Part shown: piece after piece, positions 1 through 11,300 of the stretch
How positions within the stretch are numbered: the first letter of the stretch is position 1
How the letters are laid out: every line of letters begins with the position of its first letter
NCBI GenBank assembly: GCA_012932295.1
Contig: JAAONU010000018.1
Span: 5,140,206-5,204,205 of the forward strand
Direction: 5' to 3'
Length of the DNA: 64,000 bases
Origin: Cyclina sinensis
Lineage: Eukaryota; Mollusca; Bivalvia; Venerida; Veneridae
Program-made: the position numbers and the translations under genes
The notes under the pieces: generated by a model
Seen by the model: only the letters and a program-made list of their open reading frames with translations
What the model was told of the DNA's origin: nothing
Databases searched by the model: none

Positions 1-334
1 AATTTGAAAACTTTAGAACTAAGTAAGCTTATAACAGTGATCTTTGGTCCTGTTCAGTTAAACATGAAATCATCGTTCTGTGATTTTTAGTTCTATTTAG
101 TAATTGAGAAACGTGTTCATTGAAATACAAGAAAGCTGTGATTTTAATAAGTGTTTTAAGTAAAACTTCAGACAGTTAAAAAGTGACAAAATAAATACTG
201 TTGTATTACAACACAAAAATATTCCTTGTCCTTTCAGCACTTTTTATTTGGAATAAAAAATGCAATTCTATAAAAGAATTATTATGTCTGTTACCAAGAA
301 TCTCATTTTGTTTGTATATGAAATCAAATTGCAG

Positions 335-2193
335 GTGTGATGATGTACCAGTGGCCATCTGTCTCATGTTCTGTGCCGAGGGTGACAATGTAACAGAGGC
401 AGTAGAACTTGCCAACAGGCTCAACAGATGGCTTGGCCTCATTCTTTTCCATGTAAGTCATTTAACAGTACTGTACTACTATATTAACAAAATAAAAAAG
501 CTAGGTACCCGTGCTTTTTGTTGACTTCAAGGACTTTTTGGATACAAGGTTTTGGTACCAAACTTAGGTATAAGAATACTAATAAACATTTTGTCAGCTC
601 TCATTGAATTGAGCTTTTGTAAGAATTATACTATCCTAGGACAAAATATTGACCATATAAAACACTTTTGCAATGGGAGTTTCAAGAAATGACTAATATA
701 TTTACTTCAAACACCAACCGCATAATGGGTTTATAAGGTATACAGGAAGTCAGGAACACAATGTTTTTTCTAAGACTGGCCATAAAAACAAGTGCTTTTT
801 GGTATGTAATCATTCACATTATGAAGACCTACTGACTGCTGACAAAAAGCAAACAAAATGAAAAACAGAAAGTGAGAAGAAACGAAATATGATTATAAAC
901 ATGGCATGCGTTTGCCCTACCCACTTCATTGTGAGGGAATGTTATCAACGTAAACTTCAAATTAGCTACGGTTACTTGTATTTATGTATTATTCTGAACA
1001 AATAGGCAAAATAAGAAATGTTATTACTGTCTAGTTTTGGAGAAATTGATAGCTGAAATCACAGATACCCAATTTTCATTAAATTACCATGTTGAAAAGC
1101 TTTGTTATAATTGAAATTTATTTAAAACGAAAGATATTGAATTTAAATTCTATTAAAGCTACTGTTGTAAAACCAGGACATTGTAAAACTGCTAAAATCT
1201 CTTGAAAAAAATTGGCTTGAGTGGGGTTTGAACCCATGTTTTCAGTGAAAATGTCTCAATCATACACAGATAAATGGAATTGAATACTCTTCAGAGTGGA
1301 GGTAGAGTATTAGGAATCTAATACCTTAACTTGAACATCTTATCTGAAAGTCAGTAAGTAATGTGGATGAGCGGGGGATCAAAGTGGCCACCCCTGGATT
1401 ACCAGTCCAACTGATCAGCTCCATAGTAGACTACCAACTAACTGAACTAAAGTTCTGTTAAATAAAATGTAACAGGTATAAAATGTTTTATTGAACACTG
1501 GTTTACTGGTTTAATTTGCTGTTAGGAGAGGTTTTAATGTACCTGTTTGCTGAGTTTGGGTAGATCAAGCTTCTAGTCTGCTAGTTGTAAGTTTCTTAAC
1601 TTTCTGTGGTTAAGCAGTTCCCACAAAACCCTAAACTCGGTATAAGAATTCTAGTTATTTAAACAGACCTAGCTGGCTCAGTTGGTAGAGCAACATAATG
1701 TCAATCCAGGGGTTTTCAGTTCAAATCCCACCAGGGCCAGCTAAATTTCTTCATGATAATTGATTTTGGACAATACATCTAAGGATCATTTGTCCCTCAG
1801 CACTGACTGAAGTGAGGAAGCAGTCAGTTGCTTGCAGAGAGATTGGTTAGTTAACTGGCTAGGATACCCAGGAACACTTGTTAGGTGGACTGAAAACTGG
1901 GATTTAACCAAAAAGAGCTTGGAACTGGCATTAAATCTCGATAAAAAAATCTAGTAATTGAAAGCTCGTTGCTTTGAGGAACATAGATCAGTAGTAAGTG
2001 TAAAGTAAAGAACCTTCCAATGAAATTAATTGGAAATATGCTTGGTTTAAGACACAAAAGTATGTTTTTATTTCAGTCACGGTCTATTGGTGCAGCAGAC
2101 GAGGAAGCAGTTGTGAAATATACACAGTGGAAAATACCAGTGTCATGGAAATTGTTCTTTGGTTCAAAATATGATCAGACATTATTTCACTGA
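335..2193 (+). CDS. 3' end of an unidentified gene (two last coding exons)
   Basis: Two exons join in frame: 335-452 (acceptor ttgcag, donor gtaagt) and 2077-2193 (acceptor tttcag, stop tga). The junction falls between whole codons. Together they give about 77 C-terminal residues: a hydrophobic stretch (VAICLMFCAEG), a helix-like segment (EAVELANRLNRWLG) and a final WKLFFGSKYDQTLFH end. I do not recognise the family, and no catalytic motif is visible in this fragment. Exon 335 starts at the third position of a codon, so more coding sequence lies left of the window. The clean splice sites and the lack of internal stops support a real, functional gene end. The intron carries a SINE. Confidence 0.7.
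1213..1440 (-). repeat. Two degenerate tRNA-like (old SINE) fragments
   Basis: Read on the minus strand, 1213-1250 contains a B-box-like GGGTTCAAACCCC. The stretch 1365-1440 contains TTAGTTGGTAG, then ACTGGTAATCCAGGGG, and ends in an acceptor-like GATCCCCCGCTCATCC. The second fragment resembles the SINE head at 5510. Both are too diverged to be working tRNA genes. Confidence 0.35.
1664..1950 (+). mobile_element. tRNA-derived SINE
   Basis: The head has a Pol III A box (TGGCTCAGTTGG, about 1674) and a B-box-like AGTTCAAATCC about 40 bases later. It is followed by a non-tRNA body of about 200 bases whose 3' part (GAGAGATTGGTTAG onward) recurs at 29433-29545. Imperfect flanking direct repeats are visible: CTAGTTATTTAAA before and CTAGTAATTGAAA after. 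It sits in the intron of the gene at 335-2193. Confidence 0.7.
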
Positions 2194-2935
2194 TAAATGT
2201 TTAACAATCTCCACGAAACAATTCAGAAGAATGTGTGTAATTGGAGATCAATTACCCATTTTGGAGATAGAGTGAATCACAAGTGTTGTTAATTCTACTG
2301 ATGCAGGTTTCTTATAGATAAATGTTTGTAAAAGATTATGATCTGATTGAGCCACAGTTTAAGGATGTAAGTGTGTTCAGTTGTTTTACAGGAAGGATAG
2401 TGTAACTCATTCTCAGCTGTAAAGCAGCTGTGATTTGTTTTTTATGACCACAGAGGGAGAATATTATTATTTGTCTGTCTGTGTGTTTGTTTGTCACAAA
2501 ACTTGAACCTTTTTAAGACCCTGCCGGGGGCATGGCATTTATTCGAATGTAGCGCTTCATTTTTTAAAACCAGTTTTCAATATCTGGCCAGTCATAACCC
2601 TAAGCACTCAAACCAGCATTTGTCTTAACCAATACCATTGTTTAAGTGGGGACCATATAGAGTGTGTTCAAGATTTAACTAAGTTTTAAGAAAGCACCTA
2701 GAATAAATACCATCTGTTGTGTGTGCCTGCTGATGTGAGTTAATCTGAAGGCAAATGAGCAAAAAAATGGAAGATTTTTGAAGAAACTAATACTCTTCTC
2801 TGAAACTGATTTTTTAAAAAAAACTTTATATTTTTCTGCCCAGGTTTTGTGTTGGCCGTTCCATTGTCATGGAATAGTATAATTTGAAAAGTACACATGC
2901 TAATGCTGTAATAAATGCCATTTCGAGGTGTTTGT
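2194..2935 (+). other. 3' UTR of the first gene
   Basis: This sequence follows the stop codon at 2191-2193. A canonical AATAAA lies at 2910-2915, followed by a T-rich stretch, so transcription probably ends near 2935. The inner part (2520-2570, gggggcatggca) resembles a fragment at 43540, so some of the UTR is repeat-derived. Confidence 0.5.
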
Positions 2936-3179
2936 CAATATTTTCATTTTTTTCTTATACTTTTTATGTTTCTTTGAAACTTGAAAACATTTTGAAACAA
3001 TGAACTGTGATAATTTTATGATGACTTGTTTTTATGCCCATTTTTAAAACTTCATTAGCAAAGCTTCTGTTTAGAATTGTAAAATTCCAATCTCAAGACT
3101 GTCGATGGAATGATTTCAGTCCTTAACAAGTAATTTTGTTTAATTAGTAGAAAATACTCTCGTCATAACTCGAATCAGG

Positions 3180-3990
3180 TGTTTATGAGTGTTTATTAAT
3201 TTTTGTGTTAATTTTAAGTACAGGAGATATAACTAAATGGCAATAATTGCCAATATCCCGACAATGAATCCTCCAAGAAAGTATGGCATGCTGAAATCTT
3301 GATCGTTCTTGTTCACAACTGTCAGTATGCCACATATGAGAAGCCCCACTCCAAGTAGCCCCAGCTGTAGCATAGTGGCCAGGATTTTGTACATACGTAC
3401 TGTTTTCTCTCGACCTACCTCTGAAATACAGTGGGCTGATTAAAACTGTATGCAAAATATTAGCCTTCAATGGGAAATGATAAAATTGTTTTAATCTATC
3501 TGAACCTGTTAACCATGACATATGAAGCAAAATGCTCACGGCCGTTTGCAGTGATTTGTGTTGAGGAAAGGAGGAGGAATTGCAAAGATGATGAATCATC
3601 GCTTTATTTTGGAACTTTTTGAAAGTGATAGTTATGTTCCAATTATTAGTGTTTGTTTTCCATAAAAGATTGAGATATTTCATTGTATATGATAGAAATT
3701 GTATATCAAATTTGTATGTTTTTTAATAAGTTCGTAGCATTGGTTGAAATATTTCTAACCTGACAATACCGCATCTCTGTTGTGCCATTTTGCCGAGCTT
3801 ACAATAATGCACTGATTTAGCTTAATTGTACATTATCGTGTAACAATACATAAATGGTACTTACGTACAAATACAACTTTCCCCTATGGTACCCGCATCC
3901 TTTTTCACCGTAAACCTTCCAACCTACCCACTGACATGTTAGACTCAGTCCACATCCATTCTGAGGCACTTTAAACAGTTAAAGCAGTTA
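3180..3990 (-). repeat. Left arm of a gene-containing inverted duplication
   Basis: Read on the minus strand, this block aligns by eye with the plus-strand block 9470-11300. The match covers a leading segment (3840-3980 against 9480-9620), the sequence before the splice acceptor, the coding exon, and the shared trailer with its poly(A) signal. The right arm carries about 1 kb of extra sequence between the first two blocks. Similarity stops soon after the poly(A) signals. Confidence 0.85.
3233..3394 (-). CDS. Small two-helix membrane protein, paralogue of the four-helix protein's first exon
   Basis: The minus-strand ORF begins MYKILATM and ends at a stop after 53 residues. Two hydrophobic helices flank a polar loop (NKNDQDFSMPYF). 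It matches the first coding exon at 11078 almost residue for residue. The differences are conservative (I/V, T/A, S/G) plus a six-base in-frame indel. An acceptor (ttcag, at 3421-3425) precedes it. A probable 5' exon ends at 3865 with donor gtaagt. AATAAA on the minus strand lies at 3192-3197, about 36 bases after the stop. No equivalents of the downstream exons (11612, 12026) are seen nearby, so this is either a short stand-alone gene or a gene fragment. Intact frame and conservative changes favour a gene; expression data are needed. Confidence 0.5.
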   Translation of the reverse strand: MYKILATMLQLGLLGVGLLICGILTVVNKNDQDFSMPYFLGGFIVGILAIIAI

Positions 3991-4194
3991 ACACTGACTT
4001 TTTAAAGATCTTATATTACCAAAAAATATGTCTTGCTGATGGAAATAACCTTTATTTGTACCAAAATCATGTCCTTACTTTGCTTTTTAAACCAAAGAAC
4101 ATGTTAGAAATAGAGTGCAGTATTTTTTTCATAATTAATTACATGTAGTAGAAACTTCGCCATATAGTGTGCAGTAAAAGTGAACATTTCTAAT

Positions 4195-4755
4195 GTGAAG
4201 TTGGCAGTAGCGGTAGTTGCAGTCGCAGTAGGTTAAACGTGACGTTGACAGTAGCAGTAGATAAAACGTGACGTTGGCTGTAGCAGTAGGAAAAACGTGA
4301 AGCTGGCAGTATTAGCGGAAAGCAGTAGCAGTAGGTAAAACACGAAGTTGGCAGTAGCAAGCAGTAGCAGTAGATAAAACGTGACGTTGGCAACAGCCGT
4401 CGTTTGCGGATAGCAGTAGGTAAACGTGAAGCTGGAAGAAGTAGTAGGTAAAACGTGACGTTGGCAGTAACAGGTGTTGGTAGTAGCAGTAGGTAAAACG
4501 TGACGCTGGCAGTAACAGTTGCTGGTAGTAGAAGTAGGTAGAACGTGACGTTGGCAGTAACAGTTGTTGTTAGTAGTAGTAGGTAAAACGTGAAGCTGGC
4601 AGTATCAGTAATTGGCATGAGCAGTAGATAAAACGTGCAGTTGGAAGTAGCAGTAGTTGGCAGTATCAGTAGGCGGGCAGTAGCAGTGTGTAGAATGTGA
4701 AGTCGACAGAAGTAGTAGATAGCAGTAGCAATAGATAAAAAAATTGCACCTTGCA
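4195..4755. repeat. Degenerate minisatellite (TGGCAGTAGCAGTAGGTAAA type)
   Basis: About 560 bases are made of imperfect copies of a unit of about 40 bases. It is built from AAAACGTGACGTTGGCAGTA followed by variable runs of GTAGCAGTA. Units vary in length by multiples of three, so the minus strand stays open for 188 codons. The resulting low-complexity protein (repeated FYLLLLP and TVTANVT) looks like a by-product of the repeat and not like a gene. Confidence 0.85.
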
Positions 4756-5509
4756 ATTAACATGACTGTGGTTTAACGAAACACACAGGACGGAGGAGGG
4801 AGCAGTGGTAGTGGTAAAGTACCCCACCCCTAAAAAAACCTTACTAGACCTTGTGGCATATTCCGTCTCTTGTCTTGCAGAAATTACTAAAACAGTAAGA
4901 CAGTGCGTTGCCAGGCCTATACCCATATTCACGGAAGCACTTCGATTTTGAAAAATGAAATTTTAAGTGGCCAAAAGTGAGTTTAAACTTGAAACTTAAG
5001 GGTGGTACAGGTTGTGTATGACTCTCACCTCTGGGAGTACTTGGAATTTAGCCCTAGCTACGCCCCTGGTGCCAGGTATTTTCTTCAAACAAAAAGTTTC
5101 ACTTTAAGGCTTTGTGATCATAAAGATTTTAAAGTTGCAACACTTCCCATTATCAAAAATGTAACATTGTCGCCAGTTTATGCAAATGTTCACACCAATG
5201 CTTACACACCTTGCTAAAAAGAAAATTTGCTGTTCGTGGATGTCAGCGGATATAAGTACACCTATAGAGCCATCGCTCATGATACTAATTTGCATATAAA
5301 AATGTTATTTTTACATTTAAATCATTTTCTTTATAAGACAAATCAGGTTTATTTTCCTGCCAATTACAAGTAATGATGTTTCAGAGAGACAAAATAATGA
5401 TGCTTATTGTGTCACACCCCTAAGATACGTAACTAAATACTTCGTTTGAATTCTGTTCACGTGAAACAACCTCCAGTCATATAGTGTTGTTCAAACAGCC
5501 ATTATGAGA

Positions 5510-6030
5510 GGGAGCGGTTCAGTGGTCCAGAGATAATGCGCTGGACTGGTAATCAAGGGGTCGCGAGATCGATCCACCGCTCCCCCACTATCATTACTAA
5601 TTTGTCTTTCAGACAAAACCGAAGTCCCAGGTATCAGTGCTGTACACTGAGCATTCAAAATAAACAGGGATCTCTCTGGAAAGGGATAACTTTCTGTTTC
5701 TTGTACTTAGTTAGTTTAGACCCATTTATTTAACATCGATTGCGATACAAGTTCTTACAACTTAGATTCCTCACGCTCGATGACTGCTTCCTGGGTTCCA
5801 TACCAGTATTCGCGCAGCGTGGAGGAATGTGAAGATTCGTGAGAGAATCTCGCCTCTGACGGGATTCGAACCCGCGACCCTCGGATCCGGAGTCCTGTGC
5901 TCTACCCCTGGACCACGGTGCCTCCGTTTCCTTGTACTATTCCCCACAACATAAAATAACTAATCTCTGCAGGGGCGTCGGTCATATTGGCAACAGGTAC
6001 CGACGATAAATAAACTCAAATAGGGAGAGC
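5510..6030 (+). mobile_element. tRNA-derived SINE, interrupted by a second SINE
   Basis: The head is tRNA-like, with an eight-pair acceptor-type match (GGGAGCGG at 5510, CCGCTCCC near 5577). It is followed by a body and a tail ending ACCGACGATAAATAAACTCA. The same body and tail recur at 29600-29805. An 11-base target duplication flanks it: AGCCATTATGA at 5497-5507 and AGCCATCATGA at 6028-6038. The body is split by the insertion at 5708-5926. Confidence 0.8.
5708..5926 (-). mobile_element. Second tRNA-derived SINE nested in the first
   Basis: The minus strand shows a tRNA-like head with A-box region GTGGTCCAGGGGTAGAGCA and a perfect B box GGGTTCGAATCCC, and a possible CCG anticodon loop (Arg-like). 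Anticodon stem pairing is imperfect, which argues against a working tRNA. The flanks TTTCTTGTACT (5697-5707) and TTTCCTTGTACT (5927-5938) look like a target-site duplication. Confidence 0.75.
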
Positions 6031-6754
6031 CATCATGAAAGCTCCATAGGTTCGTCTGATGGAGCAATTTTGTTGTGTCACACATTTAGCATTCATTAAT
6101 AAAGGTTTTAAAATATTTGTAAATATGTCCTGTATTTCTGATCTTACCTTAGATGATTGTGATTTAGAAGTTCGAAGTTCCGAAGGGTGCTTTACTTTTG
6201 TATATTTGTACCTGTAAAAAATTTAAGGCTTTGTCTTGCTTTACTAAAGATGTCTTGAAGATCTAATGTATTGTACTTGTGCACATTCTGAACTCTAGCG
6301 CTACGATTTTACAAGAACTTTGTCCTGCAGTTCCATGTAATTTCTAATACTTTCATTTCCCATTACTTTGATGTGCAGCGTAAGAATTCATTTATAAAGC
6401 ATTTTGTTAACGCCCTGATACACAGTGTGTCAAAATTTTCCTTTTTTTGTATCTGGGTCGTGTCTCATTGCTTAATTTCATCTTGTATTTTACTAGCAAG
6501 ATAGTGTGAGCTGTACTTCATACATTACAAATACTTCAATTTATCTTCTAGACCATTTTTGATTATTGTCAGTTTCAAATTCTATATCAGGTTGAATGGC
6601 AATATTAAGACCATGTCTGGGTCTAGTCAGACTTTACTCTGTTTGAGCCCTTTTGGACATGAAATGCTGAAAAACTGAATATTTTCATTGTAATTGCAGG
6701 TTGCAGATATATATATTTGCTTGTGTTTCAGTCTGCCATTTCAATTAAAACAAA

Positions 6755-7285
6755 AGCCGGTCGAACCGGATGATGCTCCCCGAATAAGTTTTGGACACAG
6801 AATAGTGTGTCCATAAAGTCTTTGCCAAATTCAGCATAAAGATATTATGTTATTGGTAGTTGCTGAGAAAGGTTAAGACTGTTTAAATATGCAATGAAGA
6901 ATGTAAGACAGTTACCATTTCATTCTTTATTTTTCTATCAACTCAGACAGTAGCAGTCCTATTCAGACAGTGTCATGGTCACTGAAGTAGGCTGGTGACA
7001 GGTAAACCAGATGTTTTTGATATCTCTTGTAGTTTCAGAGTTATGTCCCGGACAAAGTTCAAAGTGTAAAAATGAACAAAGGGCAATAACTAAAAAATTA
7101 GGCAATGCAGAGTTATGATTCTTATGCACTGCACTTCTACTCAATAAGATCTATATACCTACAAAGTGTCTTGTTGATACTTCTTGTAGTTTCAGAGTTA
7201 TGTCCCGGAAAAGAAAATGCGGACTGACAGGACATACGGACGGACAAAACGGCGTCATATGCTCTCCCTTCGGGGAGCATAAAAA
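6755..7285. repeat. Dispersed repeat with inverted ends
   Basis: The block starts near GATGATGCTCCCC and ends with a GGGGAGCAT hairpin. Inside are two copies of TTTCAGAGTTATGTCCCGG about 170 bases apart. A related piece with cggacggac-type steps and a GAGTTATGG motif occurs at 15335-15560. No protein is encoded. Its class is not known to me. Confidence 0.5.
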
Positions 7286-7289
7286 TATC

Positions 7290-9469
7290 CATAAGCATAT
7301 CAAAAAGCCATATCTAGAATATAACGTTATCCTTCAACATCAAATTTAATCAATTCAAAATATATTGATATAGATTGAAATAATATTAATATAGAAATAT
7401 TAATCTAGCATGACTAGGCCACTTAACTTCCATTACCACCTCTTATACTGGAATTTGACCAGGACAAATTACAACTTAGGGCATAAAACTGTTGACCGCT
7501 TCTGTAGGCAGGATGCGTTTTTTTTTACTTATGCTTGCAATTTTTGACTTCATTTTAGTTTCCATGTTCCAGCCCGGTATGAAATACATTATTCTTTGTA
7601 CATTTTTTACTAATGTGATTACACGACCTTGTTGACTTTTTCTTTAATTAAGTTACATGTGCATCACACATGGCCGGAAGGACACAGAAACGCTAATTTC
7701 TTTTAACTCATAGAGTCTTTTTTAATTAAGTTGAAATACGATGTGTGGCGCTCGCGACATAACGAAACTACGATATATTTTCATTATTTTCATATTGGCG
7801 TGCTTCAAGTATTACAAGAAGTTGTTAAAAAAGCATATATAACTGTATTTCTTTCTGGGCAGAGTTATAGACAGTTAAAAACAGATTGCCGGATGGATCT
7901 TGATTATTAATAAATAATAATACGTGTCATTGGAAAATACGCATACAGTCGTTGATTGCTAATTCTTTTACAGATAAATTTTGAAAACAAATCGCAACGA
8001 AAAGGATCATCAAAATTTGTATTTAAAATCACTGTCATTAATTCCTGGCGAACTGATATGTTTTGATCACCTATAAGTTGCCAGTCCTTTCTTCTGTTTA
8101 CCTTATCATAAGACATCATTTAATGTACTGAAATATTAGAGAGATGATTTATTTTGAAGCCACGTTCTTTTCATTGAATGTAAGTGTTCATGCGATCGAT
8201 ATTTTTCAAGCAGAATGAACTTTTCAAGCCCCTTGAATGAACGCACTTTAAAAACAGAATGTCAAATTTTCGCGACACTGAATGGTGTTCAACGTCGCAT
8301 ATTCAAAATATTAATGACGTAACAAGTCAATGGTGTTATTATTTATAAGTTCGGTGGGGAAAAAATTGTCCACTGTATTAAAGTCATAAGGGAAGACCTT
8401 GTATTAAAAAAACATCATATCAAATACAAATATGTAAGATAAGCAAAAGTAGCTCTCCTATTATAAAACTACGGTAATAATGGAAACTAAGATTTATGGG
8501 TAGTTATAAATATACAATGACTAGTCATACCGTATCGATATTTTGCTAAGAAAGAAACTGCTTGAAAATAGGACAAATATAAAGGTACGTGATCATACGT
8601 GATCGGTCGTTCAACATATATTGGAAAATCAGGACTTGGATTAAACATGTCCGCTGAAGGTATGTACTGGTTTAAGTACACTATTTTATAAAACAACATA
8701 ATAAATGGCAGCTGGATTTCAATCTTAGCTTTTTAACAAATCGAATTTTAAATTAGTAATAGTTCTATAATTAAATGCCGGTTTGACTATCCATTTTGTT
8801 TTCAAATCTCCCAAAAGCATTCATCACATAGCTCGAAATGAAAGAGGTGATGGTAAACACAACACTTATAGATTAATATTCCTCAATCAGTCATTCATTT
8901 ACATAGATACCTGATATTAAAAATGACGACTAATGTATTCTGTGCATATGTTTACAGTTGTCCCATGTTAAAATTAACCAGATTATACACGATCTTGGTC
9001 ATACCTTCAATTAAGTTTGCAACTAACAATCAACAATATAACTAAAGGCTACGAACATTCGATTCTTTTTAAAGGAAAGTACATACTGTAGAAAGAACAG
9101 AAACACATGAAACAAACGTTTTTATGCCAGCTGAATACTTGTAAGAAGACTGTCTCACTTTGATGTAAATGCAAAATATACAACAAAGTTGAAGTGAGAT
9201 AATCTGATTTTATACTAAATGACATATAGCTGACATAAAAACTTTACGATGTCTTGCTAACAATGGAAAATTCACTATTTTGCAATATTTGAACAATCCG
9301 ATTAAAGCATTAACATAACCATGAAAACAAATAATACACAATAACCCTATTTAAGCACACTTAATTCTGTAGCACACTAGTCAATCTTAGCCATGCATAT
9401 CAAATATTTATTAAGTGAGAAAGGAAAGGTGTATATATTGATTAAAATTATTTATAAAGTCAATATCTC
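7290..9469. other. Intergenic DNA without recognised features
   Basis: This is AT-rich sequence with only short ORFs that lack codon-like structure. I see no splice-linked exons, tRNA heads or terminal repeats. Confidence 0.5.
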
Positions 9470-11300
9470 TTTTTTTAAGTGTTTTAAAATGGGTGCGGAC
9501 TGAGTCAGGCAGTGGGTAGGTGGGTAGGTTTAGGGTGAAAAGAGATATGGGTACCAGAAGGGAAAGTTGTATTTGTACGCTATACCATTTCGATTTATTA
9601 TGTTACACGAGAATGCATGATTTAATCTAAACTGTGCATTGCTGTAATAAATAGGGTATAAGGTAGGTTGGAAATATTTCAATCATTGCTACCAACTCAA
9701 AAGATTCTTTTAAAAGATTAGAAACAAAAAGCACATGGTGTAAGTTCGATACGACTGCTACTCGCATCCTCTCCACGACGATACATCGATAGACAACCCG
9801 ATACATATGAATGTCCATACTCGTTCAAGAAACTGATAACAAAAGGAAAAAGAACAAAAGCACGAACAATGTCTAAACATTACTTTTCGTCAGTTTTAGC
9901 TAGATTTTTAAATTCTTGATAACTAGAATAATAGTATTTGTTTAACGGAAAAACGATGTTTTTTAATATCTGAAACAGGACTGTCATTCAAGATTTATAC
10001 GCAGTAAAACCTTGACTAGTCAACCAGACAGAAATGAATACGATATTCAGTTTATGTTTTATACATATTTTCTTTACGATTCTGCACGTAGCTGTTAAAA
10101 ATATATATATATTTAGTCTTGCGTTGAGAAATATTCAGTGTAAAAGAAGCTTTTGACGAACGTATGTCATGAGCTTTTCAACAGAAAACTGATGTACCAG
10201 AAAGTTAACCAGTAGAGCTTGGAAGACCATTATCTTCTAAGAACATGACAATAAACATAGTTAGTCGTATGAATATAACAGAAGTCGTCGATTTAAAAAG
10301 AAGTTGTTTCATTCTGAAATTGATAATAACGTTGTAAAATATATTGTGGTCAGTTAAGTCTTTACGTAAAAATGGGGCATACCATAAAGTTTCAAGATAT
10401 CAGTTTTCTTCAAAATCATTTAAGTACAAATGATATTGAATAAATTACTATCCAGTGTTCAATCGAAAATACTTAGTACAATCGGCAAACTGAATGTGCT
10501 TATAAAGAAAGTTGCTGTTGTACCATTTTGTGGTAGGATAGCCATTTATTATAAATGCACGCTTATCTGGTTGTTACAAGCCCTTAAAGAAACATTTTTT
10601 AACAGTAACACAAGTTGTTCTTCAAAATAATCCGGGTTTTTTTCTATCTAAAGAGAATTAGGCATGAAATATATATGCAGTATATCAATCGGTGAATTTC
10701 AGGAGATGTCCCTTTAAGACTTACAAGGTACTATATAAAACTAAAGAAAAAAAAAAAACCGCAGGTTCAACACTTTTGTTCAATTAAAAAGATACAAATT
10801 AAATTTTCAAATGATTCAAGGAAATACCTTAAAAGTTCATGGGAAACAAAAACACTAATGATTGGTACACCATAACTATCAAAGGTTCATCATCTCTGCA
10901 GTAATCTCCACTTCATTTTTCATTATTCATTTTTGCAGTTTGATCCTTATGTGTCATGGTTTACAGGTTCAGCAAGATTAAAAAAAATTCATCATTGCCC
11001 ATTAACGGCTAATATTTTGCATACAGTTTTTATCAGCCCACTGTATTTCAGAGGAAGGTCGAGAGAAAGCAGTACGAATGTACAAAATCCTGGCCACTAT
11101 GCTAGGGCTGCTGGGAGTGGGGCTTCTCGTATGTGGCATACTGGCAGTTGTTAACAAGAACGATCAAGATTTCGGCATGCCATACTTTCTTGGAGGATTC
11201 ATTGTAGGGATATTGGTAATTATCGCCCTTTAGTAACATTTCCTGTACTTAGAATCAACACAAAAATAAATAAACACTAATAAACATCTGAATTTAGTTA
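9470..11300 (+). repeat. Right arm of the inverted duplication
   Basis: This block matches the reverse complement of 3180-3990 in separate pieces. One is 9480-9620 (the GGGTGCGGACTGAGTC and GGGAAAGTTGTATTTGTAC region). The other is 10840-11300, which holds the first coding exon of the four-helix protein and an AATAAATAAA trailer. The intervening stretch of roughly 1 kb has no counterpart in the left arm. Confidence 0.85.
11078..11233 (+). CDS. Possible short read-through form of the first exon (51 residues)
   Basis: If the donor at 11216 is not used, the frame runs five more codons to a tag stop at 11231-11233. Overlapping AATAAA signals follow at 11265-11274. The product has two helices only. 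The same stop position and trailer exist in the left-arm copy, so this may be an intronic-polyadenylation isoform. There is no direct proof of use. Confidence 0.3.
   Translation: MYKILATMLGLLGVGLLVCGILAVVNKNDQDFGMPYFLGGFIVGILVIIAL

Noticed and set aside
4190..4756. 188-codon minus-strand ORF
   Set aside because: It is a translation of the minisatellite and has no domain.
5510..5585. Possible functional tRNA gene
   Set aside because: The acceptor pairs well but the D and anticodon arms are irregular and it is fused to a SINE body with a target duplication.
5854..5926. Possible functional tRNA-Arg on the minus strand
   Set aside because: B box is perfect, but the anticodon stem mispairs and the sequence is part of a nested SINE.
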